Assembly: GCA_947303335.1 (NCBI GenBank)
Contig: CAMYYB010000001.1
Coordinates: 38,816-102,815 of the forward strand
DNA from: an uncultured Bacteroidales bacterium
Lineage (GTDB): Bacteria > Bacteroidota > Bacteroidia > Bacteroidales > F082
Reading direction: 5' to 3'
DNA length: 64,000 nucleotides
Numbering within the stretch: the first letter of the stretch is position 1; every line of letters starts with the position of its first letter. Below, one piece after another: positions 49,658 to 58,001 of this stretch. The notes beneath the pieces were generated by a model. It did not search any database. It worked only from the letters and a program-made list of their open reading frames with translations, and was not told where the DNA came from. The position numbers and the translations under genes are program-made.

Positions 49658-50299
49658 TTATTCATCTGTTTTGTATCCAATACGTTTGCGAGGCTTAGCA
49701 TGAGTGTCACGAAGTTGGTCAAGGGCGTCGTTGATGGCTTCAATCTGTATGGCAATTTCCATATTGGTCCGCTCCTGCTGCTCGTTGATATCGTTTTGGT
49801 CGTGAAGAATTTCCTCGACGTATGCATTCAACTGGTCTACCTTGTGAGAAAGTTGTTCGAACTTTAAATCAACCGAAAGCATGGTTGTAATTGCCTTGCG
49901 CATCGCAATAAATGCCCGTGTCACCATCACACTCATTTGTACAGCACTGGGGCTGTGCAAAACGGAAGCCAGCATGACGGTGCCGTGTTCTGTGAACGCA
50001 TAAGGCGGATTTGATTTGTTACGTCGGTTGGACGATGCTATCACATTTTGTGACCGCATATTGGAAATCAGATTATTACGGTCTATTTCTGCCCATTCTT
50101 TTTCTGTCAGTTTGAACATAAAATCGCTCGGGAAACGGTCTATGTTTCGTTTGACAGCTTGATTCAATGATCCCGTTTTTACTCCATAAATGGAAGCAAG
50201 GTCATAGTCCAACATCACCTTCTGACCACGAATCTCATATATTACATCCTTGATGTTTTCAATGTTTGAAGACCGAACAATCATTATCTCATCGCTCAT
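49658..50299 (-). CDS. ORF6N/KilA-N-type domain protein
   Basis: VIYEIRGQKVMLDYDLASIYGVKTGSLNQAVKRNIDRFPSDFMFKLTEKEW...YAFTEHGTVMLASVL. Confidence 0.9.
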   Translation of the reverse strand: MSDEIMIVRSSNIENIKDVIYEIRGQKVMLDYDLASIYGVKTGSLNQAVKRNIDRFPSDFMFKLTEKEWAEIDRNNLISNMRSQNVIASSNRRNKSNPPYAFTEHGTVMLASVLHSPSAVQMSVMVTRAFIAMRKAITTMLSVDLKFEQLSHKVDQLNAYVEEILHDQNDINEQQERTNMEIAIQIEAINDALDQLRDTHAKPRKRIGYKTDE

Positions 50300-50977
50300 A
50301 GTTAAACAATTGATTCGCTTGTTTATCGATGGCAAAAATAGTGAATTATTCTTTCAAGGACACGCATAATCATTGATTTTTCAAGAAAACCAACAATTTT
50401 TCATTGAACTGTCCCACACGGGGAACTCCCGGGACAGCGGGACAGCAAATGGCTTTTTTGGGAATCCTCTCTCTGTGATTTTAACTGTAACAACTGTAAC
50501 AACTGTAACAGAAGCCATTTTTTTTAAGCAAAAACCTTTCAAAATCCAGAATTTTTGTTTATTTTTGCAATTGCAAAACAAAGCAGCGAATGAGCTACAT
50601 TAATCCTTGTAACTATCTGTGTTTGTGAAAGATAAATAGCATAGATAGACTTGTAGGCTCTATTCGATACCATAACGCTTTCACAATCAATACATTAAAG
50701 GCTTCAAATCTATAGCAAGCCTATACCAACGCTATACCAAGCCTATAGCTCCTTTGAGGTAACTTTAAGGTAACTTTGAGGTAGCTTTGAGATTCCTATA
50801 ATCTTATGTTTGCTATTAGTGTCCCAACAGTCTCTGCCTGTCCTACCCAGGGACAGTGGGACACCCTGGGACAGGCGGGTTTGTCCGTTGGGGTCAGGTT
50901 AGTGCCGTATAGATAATGAAAAACAGCTTATGTCGTTTGCGTAATGCAAAATTGATTACTTTTGCAAAAAATCAGGA

Positions 50978-51562
50978 ATGGACGCAGAGAAAATCATATT
51001 AGGAATAGACCCGGGCACGATGGTGATGGGCTATGGTGTCATACAGGAGCAGGGAAAACAACTGGAACTGCTCACGATGGGAGTGATTAACCTGAAGAAA
51101 CTGGAGAACCAGGCACTTAAACTGAAGAAAATCTTTGAGCGGGTGTTGGAGATTGTCAACGAGTATCATCCCGACGAGCTGGCTATCGAGGCGCCTTTCT
51201 TCGGGAAGAACGTACAGTCGATGCTCAAGCTGGGTCGCGCCCAGGGGGTGGCGATGGCCGCTGCCCTCTACCGTGATATACCCATCTTTGAGTATTCACC
51301 CAAAACCATCAAGCAGACCATCACGGGCAACGGTAATGCCTCAAAGGAGCAGGTGGCCAAGATGGTGCATTTTATCCTGAAGACCGAAGAGAATCCGCAG
51401 TTTTTTGATGCCACCGACGCGGTTGCGGCTGCGGTCTGTCACTCCATCAGCAAAGGCAAGGATGTCAACTACACCAAGCACACAACCGAGAAAGCCAAGG
51501 CCCACCGCAAGCCCGACTGGACCAAATTTATTGCAGAAAACCCCGACAGAGTAAAGCTATGA
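50978..51562 (+). CDS. ruvC: crossover junction endodeoxyribonuclease RuvC
   Basis: ILGIDPGTMVMGYGVI, ELAIEAPFFGKNVQSMLKLGRAQGVA, DATDAVAAAVCH. Confidence 0.95.
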   Translation: MDAEKIILGIDPGTMVMGYGVIQEQGKQLELLTMGVINLKKLENQALKLKKIFERVLEIVNEYHPDELAIEAPFFGKNVQSMLKLGRAQGVAMAAALYRDIPIFEYSPKTIKQTITGNGNASKEQVAKMVHFILKTEENPQFFDATDAVAAAVCHSISKGKDVNYTKHTTEKAKAHRKPDWTKFIAENPDRVKL

Positions 51563-52119
51563 TTATCCTCGACAATGTTATCGTCAGCGACGAATTCCTG
51601 AACGCCCAGTTCTGCTGCCACCTGCCCCGCTGCAAAGGCTGGTGCTGCGTGGCCGGCGACGCGGGTGCTCCTCTTGAACCCGACGAAATCCAACAAATTG
51701 AAGACAATCTGGAAGCCATCAAGCCCTATATGCGCCCCGAAGGTATCAAAGTGGTGGACGACAATGATGTCTACGACTATGATGAGACGGGCGAGCTGGT
51801 CACCCCGCTGGTGAATGGCGAGGAATGCGCCTTCGTCTATTTCCACGACAACGGTACCGCGTTATGTGCCATCGAGAAAGCCTATTTGGAAGGTAAATGC
51901 GACTTCAGGAAGCCCATTTCCTGCCACCTTTATCCCATACGTCTTGTGGAGAAGGACGGCTTCGTCCACATCCTCTATCACGAATGGAGCGTTTGTGTGC
52001 CCGCCAAGCGCAAAGGTGAGCGTGAAGGTATTCCCTTGTGGAAGTTCCTCCGCGAGCCGATGATACGCAAGTTTGGCGAGGAGTGGTACGCGAAATTAGA
52101 GAAGATGACAAGACGATAG
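51559..52119 (+). CDS. DUF3109 family protein
   Basis: CCHLPRCKGWCCVAGDAGAPLEPDEI, CAIEKAYLEGKCDFRKPISCHLYPIR; 4-bp overlap with ruvC. Confidence 0.85.
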   Translation: MIILDNVIVSDEFLNAQFCCHLPRCKGWCCVAGDAGAPLEPDEIQQIEDNLEAIKPYMRPEGIKVVDDNDVYDYDETGELVTPLVNGEECAFVYFHDNGTALCAIEKAYLEGKCDFRKPISCHLYPIRLVEKDGFVHILYHEWSVCVPAKRKGEREGIPLWKFLREPMIRKFGEEWYAKLEKMTRR

Positions 52120-52243
52120 ACGTTTGGCTTGTCCCGAGTCTCGTGTCCCGCGTCCCGAAGTCCCGCGTCCCCAATATGCAGTTTAATTTTGAATAGTTAC
52201 TTGGTTCTTCCGCACTTTAGTTGAAAGAGACGACCCCCTTGAG

Positions 52244-53560
52244 TCAAGGTTTGTTGTGTGATAACATCCATTTCCATGCGGGAATAACATGTATTGTTTT
52301 TCCTTCTTTCAGGATGGTTTCTTCTTCATCATGCGTTATAATGTACATGGTTTCGCATTTTGTTTTTTTACAAGCTTCCATTATCCCTTCGATTTCACGC
52401 TGTCGAGTCTCAGTATCTGACAAATCCCAGCATACTTGGAAAAGTGCTTTCACCTGTTGCTCATGCTGGACCACGAAATCACATTCCTTGTTACCTGTAA
52501 AATAGGTGATTTTTTCAAATGGCTGACGATACCGATACAAATGTAGCAGTATCGCGTTTTCAAGCAACTTGCCATTAACATCGTTTTGCGGAAGCAATAC
52601 GGCTTGTCTCAGACCATTGTCAATGAAGTAGTATTTACGCAGCGCCTGTTGTTCCTCTATCAGCGAAGGTGTATATTTGGAAATCCTCAAAAACATGAAA
52701 CATTCGCAAACATAGTCTGCCCAGAGATAAAGATCGTCTTTGCTGATTTTGAATCCTTGAGACTTTATGTCGTTGTATATGGCATTGATGGAGGTAGGTT
52801 TGGTTAGGTTGTTCATCAACCGTTTGATGAAATAGCGCAAAACACCGGTATTGCTGATACTATGGCGTTCCACCAAATCGCGAAACAGCATGGCATCAAA
52901 ATACCCCTGCAACTTCTTGTTGCGTAAGGATTTTGATTCGGTAAGGACAATCTCAGGGAAAGCACTTTCAACACAAAATTCATCCCATTTCAAGCGTAGC
53001 TGGGTTATTTCCTGCTCCGACAGATGATGAGTCTTGGTTCCGGAGAACTGGCAATATTCTTTGAATGACAATGGATAAGTTTCTTCTTCGATAGCCCATC
53101 CCCGAAGTGTAGTCGCGATTTCTTGCGATAGCATCTTGGCGTTGCTTCCTGAAACAAAGATATTCTTGCAATAGGATTTGAATAACCGCATGATAAACAA
53201 TTCCCAGTTGTCTATGAGTTGTATCTCATCGAAAAACATATAAATGTCTTTCAACTCTTGCGAGGGATAGAGTTCACGATAGGCTTCGAGCACTTTTTCC
53301 AAGTCGGACGAGGTCAACCCGGCAAGGCGTTCATCATCAAAGCCTACCCATAGGATAGCTTCTGGCGACACCCCGCTTTCAACCAGGGCATTGATGGTAA
53401 GTTGCATTCGCGATGACTTTCCGCATCTTCTTACTCCTACAACAGAAATTATGGATCCGCTGTTTTTGGGTAAAGCGACCTCTCTCTCAATCATTGCAAA
53501 AGGAATTTCCTTTTGTTTTGTGACAATCAATGATTTAAAAACATCTTTTAGCATGGTCAT
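52244..53560 (-). CDS. AAA_14/DUF4143 ATPase
   Basis: VVGVRRCGKSSRMQ, IYMFFDEIQLIDNWE, VSGSNAKMLSQEIATTLRGW, NKECDFVVQ. Confidence 0.88.
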   Translation of the reverse strand: MTMLKDVFKSLIVTKQKEIPFAMIEREVALPKNSGSIISVVGVRRCGKSSRMQLTINALVESGVSPEAILWVGFDDERLAGLTSSDLEKVLEAYRELYPSQELKDIYMFFDEIQLIDNWELFIMRLFKSYCKNIFVSGSNAKMLSQEIATTLRGWAIEEETYPLSFKEYCQFSGTKTHHLSEQEITQLRLKWDEFCVESAFPEIVLTESKSLRNKKLQGYFDAMLFRDLVERHSISNTGVLRYFIKRLMNNLTKPTSINAIYNDIKSQGFKISKDDLYLWADYVCECFMFLRISKYTPSLIEEQQALRKYYFIDNGLRQAVLLPQNDVNGKLLENAILLHLYRYRQPFEKITYFTGNKECDFVVQHEQQVKALFQVCWDLSDTETRQREIEGIMEACKKTKCETMYIITHDEEETILKEGKTIHVIPAWKWMLSHNKP

Positions 53561-53588
53561 CTGGTATATTTTGTGCGCAAAAATACAA

Positions 53589-53645
53589 AGTTTCCTAAAA
53601 TAAAAGAAACTTTTTGATAATCTTTCCTAAAAAGAGGGAGACTTT
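53589..53645. promoter_or_regulatory. paired 25-bp repeats (period 32) with inverted-repeat arms upstream of the AAA/DUF4143 gene
   Basis: gtttcctaaaataaaagaaactttt (53589) and ctttcctaaaaagagggagactttt (53621). Confidence 0.75.
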
Positions 53646-53684
53646 TCTAAAACACCTGTTATGGCGGATATGCGTTCAGCAAGC

Positions 53685-54119
53685 CTATGTGCCTTTTTTA
53701 TCATAGAAATATGCATTAACAATCATAAAAATCAATAAAATCAACACAAAAGCCAAACAATATAAAGAATTCCTTTTACGGGTCCTTTCATTTTCTGTTT
53801 GTTGATAAAAATCAAATATAATCTGATATCTCTTTTTTTTCAAAAAATATGCTATGTTGAAAGCTAGTATAATAACAGCAAAACCAATCTCATAATAAAC
53901 AGAATTGTCATTATGCCTCAAAAAGCCACAAATTTCAAAGCCACAAACATATAAAAACATCATCATAGTTAAAACAACGCAGTATAAAAAGCATGAGATT
54001 ATGATTATGGCAACACTAATATCATCAATTTTAGGGTGACGATTCCCACTATGCAGCTTCATATAGTTTAACATGATGGCGTAAAAGAACCTGTTGTACA
54101 CCCTTTTAAACATATGCAT
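53685..54119 (-). CDS. hypothetical membrane protein
   Basis: Four hydrophobic segments, Lys/Arg-rich loops. Confidence 0.5.
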   Translation of the reverse strand: MHMFKRVYNRFFYAIMLNYMKLHSGNRHPKIDDISVAIIIISCFLYCVVLTMMMFLYVCGFEICGFLRHNDNSVYYEIGFAVIILAFNIAYFLKKKRYQIIFDFYQQTENERTRKRNSLYCLAFVLILLIFMIVNAYFYDKKGT

Positions 54120-54326
54120 TTTTATTTGGGGACTTCTATTTTTTACTTCTTCGCGTTGCCGCCGACCTTGATGCGAAGTCCGTTAAACATCAAGATAAGC
54201 AAACAACGCTGCAAAATTAATTCTTTTATCTATCTATTCATAGGATGCAAAAAATCCAAAAGGTTGCAGTTTGTTGATATTTTTTTGCTTTAGTTGATTC
54301 AACTACTTGATTTTTTAGTTAGTTAA

Positions 54327-54542
54327 TCAATTCATTCCAAGTCGCATGACTTGCTCGTACCGGCACAGGTTGTAGACCAGGTTTGTCAGGGTGTTGTAGG
54401 CCGCGTTCCGCGCAAAGCCGACCACTCGGCTGGACATTCCGTGAAGGCACTCTTCCATGTACCCGAACACATGTTCCACCCTCACGCGCAGCTTCGAGTT
54501 CTTCCTGTTGATGGTCTCCTGCCGTTTCCATTCTGCCCCCAT
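54327..54542 (-). pseudogene. IS5-family transposase C-terminal remnant
   Basis: NRKNSKLRVRVEHVFGYMEECLHGMSSRVVGFARNAAYNTLTNLVYNLCRYEQV matches DDE transposase C-termini; N-terminal two-thirds missing. Confidence 0.85.
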
Positions 54543-54607
54543 TCTGCCCCCTTGCTGAATGCGTTCTGAAATCAGAAAGGAATCAGCAGGGGGACAGCAG
54601 GGGATGG
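54522..54607. repeat. 86-bp structured repeat, copy 1
   Basis: ccgtttccattctgcccccattctgcccccttgctgaatgcgttctgaaatcagaaaggaatcagcagggggacagcagggga; near-identical at 56053. Confidence 0.92.
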
Positions 54608-54750
54608 GAGCTGGTGCTGCTGTTGATGGGATGTGTAATATGCTTCATTTGCTACGGTTTCGATTTTCAAGTTTATTCTAGTAAAATTAGAAGAAAAAAC
54701 AATGTTCGTAAATCCTATTTGTCTATCTTTGCAAAAGCAATCATAAGAAG

Positions 54751-55260
54751 ATGGAGCAGAATAATTCAAAAAAGGAACTTCGAATCTATGATGGAACTCT
54801 AAAGGAGTACACGGAAGAATTGTGGAAAAACAAACGTGGCGACGGAACAGTAGTTAAACTTGGCGAGATACATCCAGCCATTGTTCGTGAATTGGCCAAA
54901 ATTATTATCCTATTAGAGGACACCAGAGTCATCGTCGACCAACGCTCAGCCACCAAGTATTTCACCCATCCCAAATCGAAAAAGGGAGCACTACTCCCTA
55001 TTGATGAGTATGGATTGCTTGAAAAGGCCGTGGAAAAACCATACAAACTATATGAAGATGCCACCCAAGGCGATTTGGTTTACATCTATTCCTATCCTTA
55101 CACACATGGGAAGCTCGTCAAACTCGTTGTCCAACCCAACTATCAGAAGAACGGGCGGACTTATAACAATGCCAAATCATGGGGCGTCATCCAGGAGGGT
55201 AATTTGAACAACCCCAAGCAGTATCGTTTAATTTGGGAAGAAACGCAAAACGGGGCTTGA
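54751..55260 (+). CDS. hypothetical protein (169 aa)
   Basis: Intact ORF, good TATCTTTG promoter just upstream. Confidence 0.55.
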   Translation: MEQNNSKKELRIYDGTLKEYTEELWKNKRGDGTVVKLGEIHPAIVRELAKIIILLEDTRVIVDQRSATKYFTHPKSKKGALLPIDEYGLLEKAVEKPYKLYEDATQGDLVYIYSYPYTHGKLVKLVVQPNYQKNGRTYNNAKSWGVIQEGNLNNPKQYRLIWEETQNGA

Positions 55261-55270
55261 TGCCCCGTTT
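55247..55270 (-). terminator. intrinsic terminator (minus-strand RNA; overlaps 3' end of + gene)
   Basis: AACGGGGC-atcaa-GCCCCGTTTT. Confidence 0.7.
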
Positions 55271-55274
55271 ATTG

Positions 55275-55348
55275 AATCGGCGAAGGGAGTCGAACCCTCA
55301 ATCTGCTAACCAGGAGCCTCGCTACCATGTTGCGACCATCAACCGATT
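55275..55348 (-). ncRNA. tRNA-like small RNA or degenerate tRNA
   Basis: T-arm GAGGG-TTCGACT-CCCTT, D-arm-like TCGC-AACATGGTA-GCGA, 7-bp terminal stem AATCGGT/GCCGATT, upstream TTG-N19-TATCTTTG, downstream terminator; anticodon arm not canonical. Confidence 0.5.
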
Positions 55349-55492
55349 ACGCCGCAAAGATAACACAACTTTTTCATTCCACAAGTGTTTTGCTAAAAAA
55401 TGTGACTTTATCATTAGGTTTTGCTTTTTAAGGTATCGACTTTAGTCAGTTTGCAAATCGACTATAGTCGGCCATTCGGTTTGCAAGAGCTG

Positions 55493-55951
55493 TTATATTT
55501 TCCCGCTGTTAATCATAGCTTTAAGAAATAATTCTATACCAAACAGCACAATGGCAATTAAGGGATATAAAATAGCACCTATGTGCTTCTTTCCTGTCCA
55601 TTCATTTTTATGTTTCTCCATAATTTGTTTGCCTTTATCTTTGGCTACCAAACGGATATACAAAACAACAATAGAGCAGAGAAAAACCACGGGAAAAATA
55701 TAAATATAGAGACTGCTAAAATCCGACGTCGGCATTATGAAATAGTAATAAGCCATAACGACATCCATGAAATATATGAGTATACCAAACGAAATACAAA
55801 TCACAGCAGTAAATGCTGGCGCATCGCCATCACCAACTTTTATCGCCCAATTGTAATACTTAAAGAAAAGATATTCAAGGAAACGCATTGTCTTAAGGTT
55901 TGAATTTTTAAATTGAATCATTGTCTCATTGTAAAACGGGTGAACGCTCAA
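55493..55951 (-). CDS. hypothetical membrane protein
   Basis: Four hydrophobic segments; intact ORF. Confidence 0.5.
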   Translation of the reverse strand: MSVHPFYNETMIQFKNSNLKTMRFLEYLFFKYYNWAIKVGDGDAPAFTAVICISFGILIYFMDVVMAYYYFIMPTSDFSSLYIYIFPVVFLCSIVVLYIRLVAKDKGKQIMEKHKNEWTGKKHIGAILYPLIAIVLFGIELFLKAMINSGKI

Positions 55952-56052
55952 TCAATTCTCTGTAAAGATCTTCAAAGTCTCCGCTCCATTCTGATCCCTT
56001 CAGGTGTTCGGCGTTGTATTCGCACTGCTCTATGAAGCGTTCAGCCACTCTA

Positions 56053-56138
56053 CCGTTTCCATTCTGCCTCCATTCTGCCCCCTTGCTGAATGCGTTCTGA
56101 AAACAGAAAGGAATCAGCAGGGGGACAGCAGGGAATGG
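56053..56138. repeat. 86-bp structured repeat, copy 2
   Basis: ccgtttccattctgcctccattctgcccccttgctgaatgcgttctgaaaacagaaaggaatcagcagggggacagcagggaatgg. Confidence 0.92.
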
Positions 56139-56161
56139 TCGTCTTGACGGTGTGTTGCCGG

Positions 56162-57685
56162 TTATTCCTTCACCACCTTGTCAGTAAAAGTCTTTCCATC
56201 TTCAAGAGTTACCTTCATCAGGTACTGCCCAGCGGCGAGGCCTTCCAGTCCGATGCTTTCAAGGCCCTGTGTCCGGGTTTGCAGCAGGCGGCCTTGCAGG
56301 TCGTACAGCTCGATGCGGGCGGGCTGCACGTCGGGGGAATATTGCAGGTGCAGCTCGCTCTGCACGGGGTTGGGGTAGAAGGCGTAGGGGCGAATGGCAA
56401 AGCCCTGCTCTTCAAGCGCGTCATAGTCGTCGTGGACGATAAGATAGAACACTTCCGAGTGGTCGAGATAACCGGTTTGATCCAATGCGGTAATACCCAT
56501 GATGGCTACGCTGTTGTTATCAAGCACAGCCATCCTGCCGTAGTCCCTTCCATACTCACGGCTGAGGCAGTGGCGCTGCCAAATGATGTTTAAGTCGCTG
56601 TCCATCTTTACAACTGACACTTGGCTCTCTTTAGCGAAACTTTGAGTGAAATAAGCGAAATAGACATGACCGTCCTTGCTTTTTTCCAAACCTATGGGTT
56701 GGGCACCGCAGTCACCGTGATCAATGTAGGGCTCCGAGAGGAATTTCCTCCGGGCCAGTAGATGGAAATCCCTGTCATATTTCATCACCGCTACGCCATC
56801 ATCCTCAACATGAGGCAATAGGGGATATGGCCTATTATAGTGCCTCGCGACAAGAAAGCAGCCATCGTCCATGCCCATCAGTTTTGTCGCAGAACCATCG
56901 TTGTCGTAATTCACATAGTCAGGCGGGCCGCTCTCTCGTGGCAAAGTGTAGAATCCTGTCACGTCAAACTTTGAGTCTAACAAATAGCAGTTTATAAAAC
57001 GATTATTGTCATAATGATCCCCCCAGCAACAATAGGTCAGAGGCGATTCGCTGAAAACGATAGGCCCGTCCAGATTACCAGCATCGATTCTCAACGTATC
57101 AATGCTATTGTGGTACTTGACAGTCCCGTCTACACCCATTCTGACGAAATGAAATTCCAAAGGTGAGGAATGATAATCATAGTATGAGAGTATGATGTCA
57201 CCTGCTGAGTCAAGAAGCACCCCCGGGTCTCCGCTGTTGGCTGTGAAGTCGGCAACGGGAACGATGGTCTCGGTGGAGTCAAAATCCAAATGGTCATCAA
57301 AGTGTTTGATTTTTATGTAGCAACTTCCATTGATGTAATCGGTGGCAAATTCTGCAAAAATGTTGCCATCGCCCTGTGGCATTTTTGCAGTGAGATGCCA
57401 AGGCAGATGCTCATACGGCATGAACAATGTGTCTGATACTGTAAGCAGCGCGTCATGTCGCGAGACCTTGTGCAACGTATAGCCTACAGGACTATACGGG
57501 TATAAGTCTGCTATCAGGATACCGCCAAGGAGGCAACTGTCCGACATTCCCATAAAGGTGGCCGTTTGGGCGTAATGACGTCCAATGTTGTAATGGGGGA
57601 GGGAGTCCACGGTCTGGGCCTTTGCCGTTCCGGCTCCTATTCCCAAGGCCATCAACAATGACAAGGCTAATGTTGCTTTTTTCAT
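56162..57685 (-). CDS. secreted hypothetical protein with T9SS C-terminal domain
   Basis: Signal peptide; C-terminal AFYPNPVQSELHLQYSPDVQPARIELYDLQGRLLQT...GQYLMKVTLEDGKTFTDKVVKE. Confidence 0.75.
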   Translation of the reverse strand: MKKATLALSLLMALGIGAGTAKAQTVDSLPHYNIGRHYAQTATFMGMSDSCLLGGILIADLYPYSPVGYTLHKVSRHDALLTVSDTLFMPYEHLPWHLTAKMPQGDGNIFAEFATDYINGSCYIKIKHFDDHLDFDSTETIVPVADFTANSGDPGVLLDSAGDIILSYYDYHSSPLEFHFVRMGVDGTVKYHNSIDTLRIDAGNLDGPIVFSESPLTYCCWGDHYDNNRFINCYLLDSKFDVTGFYTLPRESGPPDYVNYDNDGSATKLMGMDDGCFLVARHYNRPYPLLPHVEDDGVAVMKYDRDFHLLARRKFLSEPYIDHGDCGAQPIGLEKSKDGHVYFAYFTQSFAKESQVSVVKMDSDLNIIWQRHCLSREYGRDYGRMAVLDNNSVAIMGITALDQTGYLDHSEVFYLIVHDDYDALEEQGFAIRPYAFYPNPVQSELHLQYSPDVQPARIELYDLQGRLLQTRTQGLESIGLEGLAAGQYLMKVTLEDGKTFTDKVVKE

Positions 57686-57737
57686 GGTTGTAAGTTTTGA
57701 AAGTGAATGATGTAATTAATAAGTAAGTATGTGTTGT

Positions 57738-57884
57738 TTAGTTCTTCTCAAAGTCGCCCTGGGCCATGTAGTCGCCCATCACGCCTCCTTTCTCATGTCC
57801 TGTTCCGGCTGCGCCGCTGGCGTAGCACCATGCCCCTGAAAGGGTAAAGCAGAGCATCAGAACTAATGTTGCTATTCTCTTCAT
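57738..57884 (-). CDS. 48-aa small secreted peptide (below ORF-track cutoff)
   Basis: MKRIATLVLMLCFTLSGAWCYASGAAGTGHEKGGVMGDYMAQGDFEKN; signal peptide; lies between the TPR/HTH regulator and the T9SS protein. Confidence 0.55.
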   Translation of the reverse strand: MKRIATLVLMLCFTLSGAWCYASGAAGTGHEKGGVMGDYMAQGDFEKN

Positions 57885-58001
57885 CACAATATTTATAAAA
57901 TGCAATGCAAAAATAAAGCGGCGAAGATATTCCTGTCAAGGAAAAAATGGTACGAAAAGGTACGGGTTTTTTGGCCTACGTCTTGATTAACAATCGGATA
58001 G

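Noticed and set aside
49658-50335. Prophage based on the ORF6N gene
   Set aside because: Single ORF6N/KilA-N gene; such genes are commonly solitary in Bacteroidales, no phage context.
50483-50512. aactgtaac x3 short tandem repeat
   Set aside because: Too short (27 bp) to support a functional claim on its own.
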